Part shown: positions 8,570-17,125 of the stretch, piece by piece
How positions within the stretch are numbered: position 1 is the first letter of the stretch
Layout: every line of letters begins with the position of its first letter
From: Acetivibrio alkalicellulosi
GTDB lineage: Bacteria; Bacillota; Clostridia; Acetivibrionales; Acetivibrionaceae
DNA length: 64,000 bases
Assembly: GCA_008125075.1 (NCBI GenBank)
Contig: VLTH01000002.1
Location: 2,728,843 to 2,792,842 of the forward strand
Direction of reading: 5' to 3'
Position numbers and translations under genes: made by a program
The notes under the pieces: generated by a model
What the model saw: only the letters and a program-made list of their open reading frames with translations
Database searches by the model: none
What the model was told of the DNA's origin: nothing

Positions 8570-9268
8570 TTATAATATGAATTTTGAACCTACATACATT
8601 AAAAAAAGGATGACGGGCTGATGAACTAAGTATATAAGGAGAGAATGTCTTCCAAAAAAATTAATGACATTATCTGATAAACGCATTTTAAAAATGCTTA
8701 TTTTTTTTTTATATATAACTTTACTTATCCCAATTCCAAAAACAAATAATCCGGACCAGGGAATCAAAGGATAATAATCTAAAGAAATAAAACTATTAGT
8801 ATATAGTCCAAACATAAAAAAATAATTACTTGTTACCTTTATATAAGGCAAAATAAAAACTGATAGACCCAAGATAATACTTAGTAGAAAAATAGCATGA
8901 GTTTTTAATCTTTTTATTAAATGAGAACTAATCATGCATATACTTAACATGTGCAAAATGCCAAAGGAAATATAACCTGTAGAATTAAATATATATGAAG
9001 CAAAAGTAACCATCAATGCTGCAAAAAGAACTATCATTCCCCTTTTAAAACTGCTTCGGCTAAAAGACGTACTTATTCCCGAAACTAAAATAAAAGAAGA
9101 TGCAACCATTATTCTAATAATATTAACAAAACCTGAGGAATAATTTATTGGAATACTATAAAAGTACTCTAGGTTAAATAGTGTGTGCAAAATAGTCATT
9201 AATATAATTAAAATACCTCTTGCAAAGTCAATTTCCCATACACGTTTAGAAATATCTGTTTTAGTCAT
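8570..9268 (-). CDS. DUF1624/HGSNAT-like multi-pass membrane protein
   Basis: A 232-residue integral membrane protein with about seven hydrophobic segments. The N-terminus RVWEIDFARGILIILMTILH matches the start of heparan-alpha-glucosaminide N-acetyltransferase catalytic-domain proteins (DUF1624, YeiB-like), and the late segment FFGRHSLLIYLVHQPVIL is their typical C-terminal signature. Family members are acyl- or acetyl-transferase-like, and the substrate here is unknown. The start ATG follows GAGGGAGAATTAT. It stands alone between the secreted-protein promoter and the F2 repeats. Confidence 0.8.
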   Translation of the reverse strand: MTKTDISKRVWEIDFARGILIILMTILHTLFNLEYFYSIPINYSSGFVNIIRIMVASSFILVSGISTSFSRSSFKRGMIVLFAALMVTFASYIFNSTGYISFGILHMLSICMISSHLIKRLKTHAIFLLSIILGLSVFILPYIKVTSNYFFMFGLYTNSFISLDYYPLIPWSGLFVFGIGISKVIYKKKISIFKMRLSDNVINFFGRHSLLIYLVHQPVILFLMYVGSKFIL

Positions 9269-9300
9269 ATAATTCTCCCTCTAAGATCATTTCACTTTAT

Positions 9301-9341
9301 ACTATTCTTCTCAAAAAGTTTGTTTTTTTATCAAACTTTTA
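9301..9341. repeat. F2 repeat, partial copy
   Basis: The sequence starting ACTATTCTTCTCAAAAAGTT and its AAAGTTTG/CAAACTTT hairpin equal the first third of the full F2 copy at 9538-9652. The second hairpin is missing. Confidence 0.6.
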
Positions 9342-9410
9342 TACCAAAAGTATTATATCATAAGTCTAGATATCAAAATAATAAAAGCAACCCAATTAAC
9401 TAAGGAGTAT

Positions 9411-9462
9411 CTGAAATATAACTTCCACTTTTCACAGATCCTAATGGAAGTTATATTTTCAG
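9411..9462. repeat. Hairpin related to F1
   Basis: CTGAAATATAACTTCCA pairs with TGGAAGTTATATTTTCAG (one mismatch, short loop). The AATATAACTT(C)CAC arm resembles the outer arms of F1 elements. There is no T-run. Confidence 0.5.
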
Positions 9463-9537
9463 CAATCCTAAATAAACTAGGTCGCTTCATAAATTCTGAT
9501 TACTGAATTTTATTTTTTTACGGCCTTCCCGCGTTAT

Positions 9538-9652
9538 ACTATTCTTCTCAAAAAGTTTGCTTTTTTAGCAAACTTTTTAGAAGATATAGTTCCTCTGTTT
9601 ATCGCAGCGGAATTTAACTACTGTGATTGCAGCTTCCGCTGCGATATGTTCT
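9538..9652. repeat. F2 repeat, full copy downstream of the EF-G-like gene
   Basis: About 115 bp with two hairpins: AAAGTTTGC/GCAAACTTT, and ATCGCAGCGGAA/TTCCGCTGCGAT. It is nearly the same as 11904-12016 and in the same orientation. It lies just past the EF-G-like stop and could also terminate that transcript. Confidence 0.75.
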
Positions 9653-9664
9653 AATCTTGTGTCT

Positions 9665-11749
9665 TTAATCAGCTGAATCACCCATAGCTTGTTTAGCCTC
9701 TTCAATAACTTTTTGACTTACCTGTGCTGGAGCTTCTTCATATCTTTCAAACCAGAGTTTAAATTTACCCCTGCCCTGAGTCATAGATGTAAGGTCTGTG
9801 GCATACTTAAACATTTCTGCCTGAGGTACTTCTGCAACAACTTCTTGCATTCCGTTTTCCTGAGGATTCATCCCTAATATTCTTCCTCTTCGCTTGTTTA
9901 AATCACCAATTATTTCTCCCATATAACTATCAGGAATATCTACTTCAACACGAGCTATTGGCTCTAGCAATACTGGCGATGCCTGTACCAATCCTTTTTT
10001 GTATGCTAAATTAGCTGCTACTTTAAAAGCCATTTCAGAAGAGTCAACTGAGTGGTATGAACCATCAACTAAGGTGGCTTTTAAGTTAACTACAGGATAT
10101 CCCGCTAATACACCCTTCTTTATGCTTTCATGAAGTCCTTTTTCAACAGCCGGAAAATACTGTTTGGGAACAGCCCCACCAAATATTTTTTCTTCAAATG
10201 TCAGTTCTTCAGTTTCACCAGGCTCAAATTCAATCCAAACGTGACCAAATTGTCCATGTCCACCTGACTGTTTTTTATGTTTTCCTTCAACTTTTACTTT
10301 CTTTTTAATGGCTTCCCTATAAGGAACTTTTGGATCTGCTAAATCTACTGATACTCCAAATTTTGATTTTAATTTACTTACAACTACATCCAAATGGACT
10401 TCTCCAATACCTGAAATAAGCATTTGATGAGTTTCAGTATTTATAGACACTTTAAAAGTTGGATCCTCATCTTGAAGTTTGTGAAGTCCACTACCGATTT
10501 TTTCTTCATCTCCCTTAGACTTTGGTTCAACTGCCATAGATATGACAGGTTCTGGGAATGAAATTTTTTCTAATTCTACAGCATTTGACTGTAAGCAAAG
10601 TGTATCGTTAGTATTTACATTCTGAAGTTTAGCAACTGCACCTATATCACCTGCCACAAGTTTGTCAACAGGAATGTTCTTTTTACCTCTCATCATAAAT
10701 AATTGGGATATTTTTTCGTTCTTTTCTGTAGTTGTATTATATACTACTGAATCAGATTTTAATGTTCCTGAATAAACTCTAATCATTGAAATTTTACCCA
10801 CAAATGGGTCTGCAATTGTTTTAAATACTAAAGCCGAAAGAGGGGAATCCTTTGATACTTCCAATTCACATGTTTCATCAGAATCTTTCTTTTTTGATTT
10901 TACAACTTTTACATCAGATGGGCTAGGCATTAAATCTATAATAGAATCCATAAGATTTTTTATTCCTAAATTATTTACTGCAGAACCACAGAATACAGGT
11001 ACCAAAGAACCATTTTTTATTCCTTCACGAAGACCTTTATTAATTTCCTCAGTTGTAAACTCCTGACCATCAAAAAACTTTTCCATTAATTGTTCATTTG
11101 TCTCTGCTACCGCTTCATTTAAAGCATTTCTAGCTTCTTCTATTTTATCATTTAAATTAGATGGAATGTCTACTTCCTCTAATTTTTGCTTGCCAAATAT
11201 CCACGCTTTCATAGTAACAATATTAACATATCCCACAAACTTTTCATTTTCTATTATAGGGATTTCAAATGTAATAACATTTTTACCAAAGGAATTTACC
11301 AGCTGATCAAAAACCCCATAAAAATTAGCATTTTCATCATCCATCTTGTTTATAAAAAACATTTTAGGTATGTTTTTTCCAGTTGCATGATTCCAAGCTT
11401 TTTCTGTACCAACTGCAACACCACTCTTAGCAGATACAAGTATTATAGCACTATCTGCTACCCTGATACCTTGTTTTACTTCGCCTACAAAGTCAAAATA
11501 TCCCGGAACATCAATTATATTGATTTTGTGATCTTTCCACTCACATGGACACATAGAGGTGGATAAAGAATTTTTTCTTTTAATTTCTTCAGGGTCATAA
11601 TCAGAAGTAGTTGTTCCGTCTTCTACCTTTCCAAACCTTTCAAGTACTCCTGTGTTAAAGAGCATTGCTTCAGCAAGAGTAGTTTTACCACCCCCTCCAT
11701 GGGACATAAAACAAACATTTCGAATCCTTTCCGTGGTGTAGTCTTTCAT
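9665..11749 (-). CDS. EF-G-like translational GTPase (FusA2-type paralogue)
   Basis: A 694-residue protein with full EF-G architecture: G domain with P-loop SHGGGGKTTL (residues 16-25), switch-II DVPGYFDF and NKMD; domain II; and domains III-V, including the domain IV segment YREAIKKKVKVEGKHKKQSG. The P-loop has GGGGKT in place of the canonical DHGKT, which marks the EF-G-like branch (FusA2/EF-G type II) rather than the housekeeping EF-G. Its role in translation is less well defined. The ATG follows AAGGGGGA. It is a single-gene unit between two F2 repeats in the same orientation. Confidence 0.9.
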   Translation of the reverse strand: MKDYTTERIRNVCFMSHGGGGKTTLAEAMLFNTGVLERFGKVEDGTTTSDYDPEEIKRKNSLSTSMCPCEWKDHKINIIDVPGYFDFVGEVKQGIRVADSAIILVSAKSGVAVGTEKAWNHATGKNIPKMFFINKMDDENANFYGVFDQLVNSFGKNVITFEIPIIENEKFVGYVNIVTMKAWIFGKQKLEEVDIPSNLNDKIEEARNALNEAVAETNEQLMEKFFDGQEFTTEEINKGLREGIKNGSLVPVFCGSAVNNLGIKNLMDSIIDLMPSPSDVKVVKSKKKDSDETCELEVSKDSPLSALVFKTIADPFVGKISMIRVYSGTLKSDSVVYNTTTEKNEKISQLFMMRGKKNIPVDKLVAGDIGAVAKLQNVNTNDTLCLQSNAVELEKISFPEPVISMAVEPKSKGDEEKIGSGLHKLQDEDPTFKVSINTETHQMLISGIGEVHLDVVVSKLKSKFGVSVDLADPKVPYREAIKKKVKVEGKHKKQSGGHGQFGHVWIEFEPGETEELTFEEKIFGGAVPKQYFPAVEKGLHESIKKGVLAGYPVVNLKATLVDGSYHSVDSSEMAFKVAANLAYKKGLVQASPVLLEPIARVEVDIPDSYMGEIIGDLNKRRGRILGMNPQENGMQEVVAEVPQAEMFKYATDLTSMTQGRGKFKLWFERYEEAPAQVSQKVIEEAKQAMGDSAD

Positions 11750-11903
11750 AATAATTCCCCCTTATATATTTAATTGAACCATTAAAAGTTCTTTTTGCAT
11801 GCTTTGCATTACTAAGGAGTAGTAAATTAAATTATTACATCAGATACTGCATTCTTTACGGAAAAACAAAACTGTTTTTTATAAAACCATTTTATCGCTA
11901 TGT

Positions 11904-12016
11904 ACTATTCTTCATAAATAAGCTTTTTTATCAAACTTTCTTTAAAAGATATAGTTCCTATCTTTATCGCAGCGGAACTTAACTACTATGATTGCAGCTT
12001 CCGCTGGGATATGTTT
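11904..12016. repeat. F2 repeat, copy upstream of the EF-G-like gene
   Basis: It starts ACTATTCTTC and carries ATCGCAGCGGAA/TTCCGCTGGGAT (one mismatch). It aligns along its full length with 9538-9652 and has the same orientation. The remainder of 11750-12550 holds no gene I can support. Confidence 0.75.
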
Positions 12017-12395
12017 ATAAATCGCGTAAAACAGATAGTGGTAAATTTCAACAATAACGCACGATTATCTCTTTGTGAAATTTTATGCTTATACATACCT
12101 AATGGTAAGTATTCTATCAAAAATCAAAATATCCTTTTAAAAAATATTAATATTTTTTCTTGTTTTTAGCATTGTAACATACTTGTTAAAATTCGTAAAT
12201 GGTAAATTATTTCTATATTTACATATGTAATATTTAACATATTCTATACTAAGTTCAATTTTAAGTTACTTCGTAATGTTGAAAAAAAACTTCAACAATT
12301 CTTTAGTAATGGCTAAGAAATAACATCCAATTCTCATCGTCCAAAACCCGTTAAAACATCGGAATTTTGTCCTTGAGAATATGAAGGTATTTCTA

Positions 12396-12475
12396 AGGCA
12401 TTCCTTAACTAAGACCTTGTTAATGTCAAATAGGTCTCGTAAAAAGTGTAAGTAACATTTCAGCCATTCCTTAAC
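12396..12475. repeat. F1 repeat, degenerate copy
   Basis: Contains GGCATTCCTTAACTAAGACC, then TCAAATAGGTCTCG, AAAAGTGTAAGTAACATTTC and CCATTCCTTAAC. These are the F1 right arm with a shortened left arm. It lies upstream of aroF, before its promoter. Confidence 0.6.
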
Positions 12476-12550
12476 TCCTTTTATAAAGATTGTAATTCAA
12501 CTATTTTAATAGAAATTTTTAAATTAAAAATAGTATATTCTTCATATGTG

Positions 12551-12579
12551 TTGACAATTCCATATTCTCATTGTACATT
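12551..12579 (+). promoter_or_regulatory. Promoter of aroF-tyrA-aroA
   Basis: TTGACA (12551-12556), 17-bp spacer, TACATT (12574-12579), giving a leader of about 105 nt. No T-box specifier or GGTGGNACCGCG antiterminator sequence is present, so tRNA-sensing control is not supported. Confidence 0.65.
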
Positions 12580-12690
12580 AAAAATAAGTTTTAGGCTTTG
12601 GAACTATTACTTTTTAAAAAAGTTTAGAATTTGAAATTATATATTTTATCTAAAGTATGGCTCTTATTCATAGAAGGGAAGTGATTATAA

Positions 12691-13716
12691 ATGGTCATTG
12701 TAATGAAAACCGATTCAAAAGAAAGTGATATACAAGAAGTATCAAAAATAATAACATCATTAGGCCTTGGAGTTCACATTTCGAAAGGTAGTGAGAGAAG
12801 TATAATAGGTGTCATAGGAGACAAACGAAAGCTTGGTGACATTCCTCTTGAATTGATGCCAGGAGTTGAAAAACTCGTTCACATTGCTGAATCATATAAG
12901 CTTTCAGGCAAAACATTTAAGCCTGAACCAAGTATAGTTGATGTAAATGGTATTAAAATCGGAGGGAAAGAACTTGTTGTAATGGCAGGTCCGTGTGCCG
13001 TCGAAAGTCAAGAACAGATATTAGAAGCTGCACATGCAGTAAAGAAATCAGGAGCACAATTTTTAAGAGGGGGAGCTTATAAACCCCGAACATCTCCTTA
13101 CGCATTTCAAGGCTTAGAAGAAGAAGGGCTCAAACTTCTTGCTGAGGCCAAAAAAGCTACCGGACTCCAAATAGTATCTGAGGTTACCAGTGAAAAATCA
13201 GTAGAAATAGCAGATAAATACGTAGATATGTTTCAAGTGGGAGCAAGAAATGTACAAAACTTTCAACTTCTAAGGGAAATTGGCCGTTCAAAAAAACCAG
13301 TACTATTTAAAAGAGGTTCTGCAACAACCATAGATGAATGGCTCAATGCTGCAGAGTATATTATGAATGAAGGAAACTATAATGTGGTACTATGTGAAAG
13401 AGGAATTCGAACTTTTGAAACTGCAACTAGAAACACACTTGATATAAGTGCTGTTCCAGTTGTCAAACATTTAAGCCATCTTCCTATAATAGTTGACCCC
13501 AGTCATGCTGCTGGAAAATCCATTTACATAAATTCTCTTTCGAAAGCAGCCATAGCTTCTGGAGCAGATGGTCTAATTGTTGAAGTTCATCCTAATCCTA
13601 AATGTGCCCTTTCTGATGCAGCTCAACAGTTATCTCCAGATGAATTCGGAAGTCTATGCAAGGATTTAAGTGAAATATCTAAAATACTAGGAAGAGAGTT
13701 TAAATATGGAACTTAA
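12691..13716 (+). CDS. aroF: 3-deoxy-7-phosphoheptulonate (DAHP) synthase
   Basis: A 341-residue type I-beta DAHP synthase that condenses phosphoenolpyruvate and erythrose-4-phosphate in the first step of aromatic amino acid synthesis. Residues 1-75 form the ferredoxin-like regulatory domain found in this branch. The catalytic barrel shows MAGPCAVES, RGGAYKPRTSPY, LFKRG and IVDPSHAAGKS. The ATG follows GAAGGGAAGTGAT. Its 3' end overlaps tyrA by 11 nt, indicating translational coupling, and aroA follows. Confidence 0.96.
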   Translation: MVIVMKTDSKESDIQEVSKIITSLGLGVHISKGSERSIIGVIGDKRKLGDIPLELMPGVEKLVHIAESYKLSGKTFKPEPSIVDVNGIKIGGKELVVMAGPCAVESQEQILEAAHAVKKSGAQFLRGGAYKPRTSPYAFQGLEEEGLKLLAEAKKATGLQIVSEVTSEKSVEIADKYVDMFQVGARNVQNFQLLREIGRSKKPVLFKRGSATTIDEWLNAAEYIMNEGNYNVVLCERGIRTFETATRNTLDISAVPVVKHLSHLPIIVDPSHAAGKSIYINSLSKAAIASGADGLIVEVHPNPKCALSDAAQQLSPDEFGSLCKDLSEISKILGREFKYGT

Positions 13717-14803
13717 AAAGATTTCAATTATTGGACTCGGACTAATTGGTGGCTCAATTGCCAAAGCCTTAAAAAACCGATTAAACATCCCCTATATTTG
13801 TGGAATTGACCCCAATGCTGAAAGCTTAAATCAAGCTATCAAAGAAGGGTATTTAACTGAAGGCTTTTTAGAACTAAACAAAACTATTTATGATTCTGAT
13901 ATTATTTTTATATGCACTCCAATAAATATTACTATTGAATATATTAGTAATATTAAAAATAATGTTAAGAGTGAATGCATAATAACCGATACATCAAGTA
14001 CAAAAGGTGAAATAGTAAGTTTTATTAATTCTCTGGATAATCCACCTTGTTTCATTGGAGGTCACCCAATGGCAGGGGCAGAAAAAGATGGTTTTTCATC
14101 TAGTTTTTCGCACCTATTTGAAAACGCTTACTATATCCTTTCACATACAAAAGGTTCCACCGAACATGCTATGGATGTTTTATCTAAAGTCATTGAGGGA
14201 TTAGGTGCAATTCCGTTAAAATTAGACGCTCAAACCCATGACTCAATAACAGCAACAATAAGCCATGTCCCACACGTAATAGCATCAGCACTTGTAAACC
14301 TTGTAAAAAGCGCAGACTCTAAAGATGGTAAAATGCAAATTTTAGCAGCAGGAGGGTTTAAAGATATAACCAGAATAGCATCTTCTAATCCTCAAATGTG
14401 GGAAAATATTGTTTTAAGTAACAAAGATAAAGTACGGGAAATAATTTTAAACTTTATTGAAACACTAAATAGCTTTGTCGAATATATTGATACTAATAAT
14501 TCTAAGAAAATTTACAGTTTTTTTGAATGTGCAAAAATATATAGGGATTCTTTTTCAAATAATCAAAAGGGCTTAATACTACCTTCTAGTGAATTAGTAG
14601 TAGATGTAGTAGACCAACCAGGAATAATTGGAGAAATAGCAACTTTACTGGGTAAAAATGGTGTTAACATAAAAAACATAAATGTATCAAACAGCAGAGA
14701 ATTTGAACAAGGGTGTTTAAGGATTACACTGCCTGATTCTGTGAGCGTGGATAAGGCCTTTGATTTGCTTTCTGACAAAGGATACAAAGTTTTCAGATTT
14801 TGA
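13706..14803 (+). CDS. tyrA: Prephenate dehydrogenase with ACT domain
   Basis: A 365-residue enzyme converting prephenate to 4-hydroxyphenylpyruvate with NAD+, leading to tyrosine. It has an N-terminal Rossmann motif GLGLIGGSIA (residues 10-19), the catalytic-domain signature GGHPMAGAEKDGF and the helix HDSITATISHVPH. A C-terminal ACT domain (about 293-363, LVVDVVDQPGIIGEIATLLG) probably gives tyrosine feedback. It overlaps aroF by 11 nt. Confidence 0.95.
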   Translation: MELKKISIIGLGLIGGSIAKALKNRLNIPYICGIDPNAESLNQAIKEGYLTEGFLELNKTIYDSDIIFICTPINITIEYISNIKNNVKSECIITDTSSTKGEIVSFINSLDNPPCFIGGHPMAGAEKDGFSSSFSHLFENAYYILSHTKGSTEHAMDVLSKVIEGLGAIPLKLDAQTHDSITATISHVPHVIASALVNLVKSADSKDGKMQILAAGGFKDITRIASSNPQMWENIVLSNKDKVREIILNFIETLNSFVEYIDTNNSKKIYSFFECAKIYRDSFSNNQKGLILPSSELVVDVVDQPGIIGEIATLLGKNGVNIKNINVSNSREFEQGCLRITLPDSVSVDKAFDLLSDKGYKVFRF

Positions 14804-14846
14804 ATATGAAAAAAATTCTTATACTAAAAGAATGGGGGAATTTATA

Positions 14847-16121
14847 GTGTTAGTCGAGCAAAGAGATTCATTAAGAGGTGAAATAACGGTACCAGGGGAC
14901 AAATCCATCTCTCACAGGGCTATTCTTTTCGCATCTTTAGCAAAGGGCACAACAGAAATTGATGGTCTTCTAATGAGTGAGGACTGTATTAGCACAATTG
15001 ACTGTTTCAGAAAAATGCAAGTACGCATAGAAATACTTCAAAACAACAAAGTTAAAATTCATGGCAATGGTCTTTATAGCTTAATGCCACCTAATAATGC
15101 TTTAAATGCTGGTAAGTCTGGAACAGCTTTAAGACTTTTACTTGGAGTTTTGTCAGGTCAGCCTTTTAGCTCTGTAGTAACTAGAGATGATTCTGCCTTA
15201 AGAAAACCTGTTGGAAAAGTTGTAAGCTCTTTAAGGCAAATGGGTGCTATCATTGATGGAAGGGATTCGGGGAATCTTTGTCCACTTAAAGTATCCTCTT
15301 CTAAATTAAACGGAATAACATGTAATCTTTCTCTTCTGGACACTTATATAAAGTCTCCACTACTTATTGCAGGCTTACATGCAGAAGGTGAAACCAAAGT
15401 CATTGAAACAGTAAAATCAAGAGACCATTCCGAATTAATGTTAAACCATCTTGGAGCAGATATAAAAATTGATGGTCTAGAAGTAACATCTAAAAGAATA
15501 GAAAACCTTTTTGCCGAAAATATTAAAATTCCTGGAGATATTTCAATCGCATCATATTTTATGACTGCTGCTCTCTTAGTGCCTAATTCTGATATTGTAA
15601 TTAAAAATGTAGGAATTAATCCAACTAGGACAGGAATTATTGATGTCTATAAATCCATGGGTGCAAACATTCAGCTACTTAATGAATGCACAATAAATAA
15701 TGAAAAAGTTGCAGATATAAGAGTTACTTCATCTTCATTAAAAGCAACTGAAATCATGGGTGACATAATACCAAGACTTATTGATGAGATACCAATTATT
15801 GCAGTGGCCGCTACTATGGCTTCTGGAACAACAACATTTAAAAATTTAAATGGATTTAAAATTAAAGAATCCAACAAAATAAAGTGCCTTATAACCGAGC
15901 TATCAAAACTTGGTGCATCAATTCGTGAAACAGACGACGGATTGATAATAGAAGGTGGAAAAGCTTTAAAAGGTACAATAGTAGAGGGTTATAATGACTC
16001 TGCTATTACAATGTCTTTGTGTATTGCTGGTCTTATCGCAGAAGAAGAAACTATGATACGAAAATCACAAGTTTTAGACATAGCGTACCCTGAGTTTATT
16101 CCTGTGTTAAATAAACTATGA
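14847..16121 (+). CDS. aroA: 3-phosphoshikimate 1-carboxyvinyltransferase (EPSP synthase)
   Basis: A 424-residue EPSP synthase with PGDKSISHRAILFASLAKG at its N-terminus, the NAGKSGTALRLL loop, RDHSE, DIIPRLIDEIP and FKIKESNKI. It transfers enolpyruvyl to shikimate-3-phosphate. An ATG at 14832 and a longer in-frame extension exist, but GTG at 14847 lies six bases behind GGGGGAA and gives the usual family length, so I start there. It is the last gene of the operon, 43 nt after tyrA, and is followed by a 61-nt F5 element and a terminator. Confidence 0.95.
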   Translation: MLVEQRDSLRGEITVPGDKSISHRAILFASLAKGTTEIDGLLMSEDCISTIDCFRKMQVRIEILQNNKVKIHGNGLYSLMPPNNALNAGKSGTALRLLLGVLSGQPFSSVVTRDDSALRKPVGKVVSSLRQMGAIIDGRDSGNLCPLKVSSSKLNGITCNLSLLDTYIKSPLLIAGLHAEGETKVIETVKSRDHSELMLNHLGADIKIDGLEVTSKRIENLFAENIKIPGDISIASYFMTAALLVPNSDIVIKNVGINPTRTGIIDVYKSMGANIQLLNECTINNEKVADIRVTSSSLKATEIMGDIIPRLIDEIPIIAVAATMASGTTTFKNLNGFKIKESNKIKCLITELSKLGASIRETDDGLIIEGGKALKGTIVEGYNDSAITMSLCIAGLIAEEETMIRKSQVLDIAYPEFIPVLNKL

Positions 16122-16147
16122 TATACGACAACGTTTCAAGTATTAAG

Positions 16148-16208
16148 AGTGAACTGGTTTAGCTAAAACTAAAATCTTGGCTTAAGGTGGAGAATTAGAA
16201 TAAGATAA
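16148..16208 (+). repeat. F5 element in the 3' UTR of aroA
   Basis: A 61-nt segment beginning AGTGAACTGGTTTAGCTAAA and ending TTAGAATAAGATAA. It aligns without gaps to 28026-28086 after glnA (47 of 61 identical by hand count). In both places an intrinsic terminator follows immediately. Confidence 0.65.
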
Positions 16209-16212
16209 ATTA

Positions 16213-16263
16213 AAAGGGACTGTTGAATAATGGGTAAAAATCCATTACACAACAGCCCTTTTT
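16213..16263. terminator. Bidirectional terminator between aroA and rex
   Basis: AAAGGGACTGTTG and CAACAGCCCTTT form a long stem with an inner TAATGG/CCATTA. The T-tract on the plus side and A-rich tract on the minus side suit both convergent genes. Confidence 0.88.
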
Positions 16264-16321
16264 GTGTATTTATAACTTAATTAAGGCTCGGCTAAAAAAT
16301 TACTTCCTCTTTTTTATATCT

Positions 16322-16963
16322 TTACATTTTTCTCTGCTTTTCTTTTACTCTATAGCCTAAAACCATTAAACTATCACTTAAGTGAACATTTTCTATTATA
16401 ACATCATATGGAATTTCCAAGTCCATAGGTGAAAAGTTCCACAAGCCTTTTACTCCAAGGCTGGCTACTTTATTGGCAACAGAAGGAGTCTTTTCATAAG
16501 GAACACAGAGCATAGCAATGTCAATAGTTTTATCTGATATAAATTTATCAAAAGTGTTAAAATCCATAATTTCTATATCCCGTAGCTTTTTGCCTATTAA
16601 TTCGGGATTTGTGTCAAATATTCCAATAAGTTTAAATCCTCTCTTATCAAAGTTAGTATAATTAGAAAGAGCCTGTCCCATATTACCAGCACCAATTATA
16701 ACTACATTAAACTTATCGTTGACACCTAAAATATTGCCAATTTCATTATACAGAGATTCAACATTATAACCATACCCTTGTTGACCAAATCCTCCAAAAC
16801 AATTTAAATCTTGACGTATTTGAGAAGCAGTTATTCCCATTCTCTGACTTAATTCCTTTGATGATATTCTTGTTATGTCCATTTTTAGAAGATCAGACAG
16901 ATATCTATAGTATCTTGGTAAGCGCTTTATTACAGCTATTGATATTTTTTTATCTGAATTCAT
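16322..16963 (-). CDS. rex: Redox-sensing transcriptional repressor Rex
   Basis: A 213-residue Rex. The N-terminal winged helix (about 1-75) contains RISSKELSQRMGITASQIRQ and the DLNCFGGFGQQGYGY linker typical of Rex. The Rossmann domain has GAGNMGQA (NADH-binding) and GIFDTNPELIGK. Rex senses the NADH/NAD+ ratio and controls fermentation genes. The ATG follows AGAGGTGAAAT. It is divergent from the ABC-F gene. Confidence 0.96.
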   Translation of the reverse strand: MNSDKKISIAVIKRLPRYYRYLSDLLKMDITRISSKELSQRMGITASQIRQDLNCFGGFGQQGYGYNVESLYNEIGNILGVNDKFNVVIIGAGNMGQALSNYTNFDKRGFKLIGIFDTNPELIGKKLRDIEIMDFNTFDKFISDKTIDIAMLCVPYEKTPSVANKVASLGVKGLWNFSPMDLEIPYDVIIENVHLSDSLMVLGYRVKEKQRKM

Positions 16964-17031
16964 ATTTCACCTCTGTTTTATTAATGGCACAATTTCCCCA
17001 TCTTTAAGTCTGTCATTTCTTTAGCTATTGT

Positions 17032-17061
17032 ATTATATCATCTTTGTTATTTTATTGTCAA
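17032..17061 (-). promoter_or_regulatory. rex promoter
   Basis: Minus strand: TTGACA (17056-17061), 18-bp spacer, TATAAT (17032-17037). No clear TTGTTAANNNNTTAACAA Rex box was seen in the intergenic region. Confidence 0.75.
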
Positions 17062-17063
17062 TA

Positions 17064-17092
17064 TTGCTTACACATATGATTTTTGCTACAAT
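17064..17092 (+). promoter_or_regulatory. ABC-F gene promoter
   Basis: TTGCTT (17064-17069), 17-bp spacer, TACAAT (17087-17092). The predicted transcript start near 17099 falls after the in-frame TTG at 17096, favouring the ATG at 17126 as the start. Confidence 0.55.
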
Positions 17093-17125
17093 TGGTTGAG
17101 AAACTATAAGAAAAGATGTGATAAT

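Noticed and set aside
12040-12690. Possible T-box or other riboswitch before aroF
   Set aside because: No specifier-loop arrangement and no GGTGGNACCGCG antiterminator sequence; the leader from the predicted promoter is only about 105 nt.
16964-17125. Rex autoregulatory operator
   Set aside because: No TTGTTAANNNNTTAACAA-like site found; only promoters are supported.
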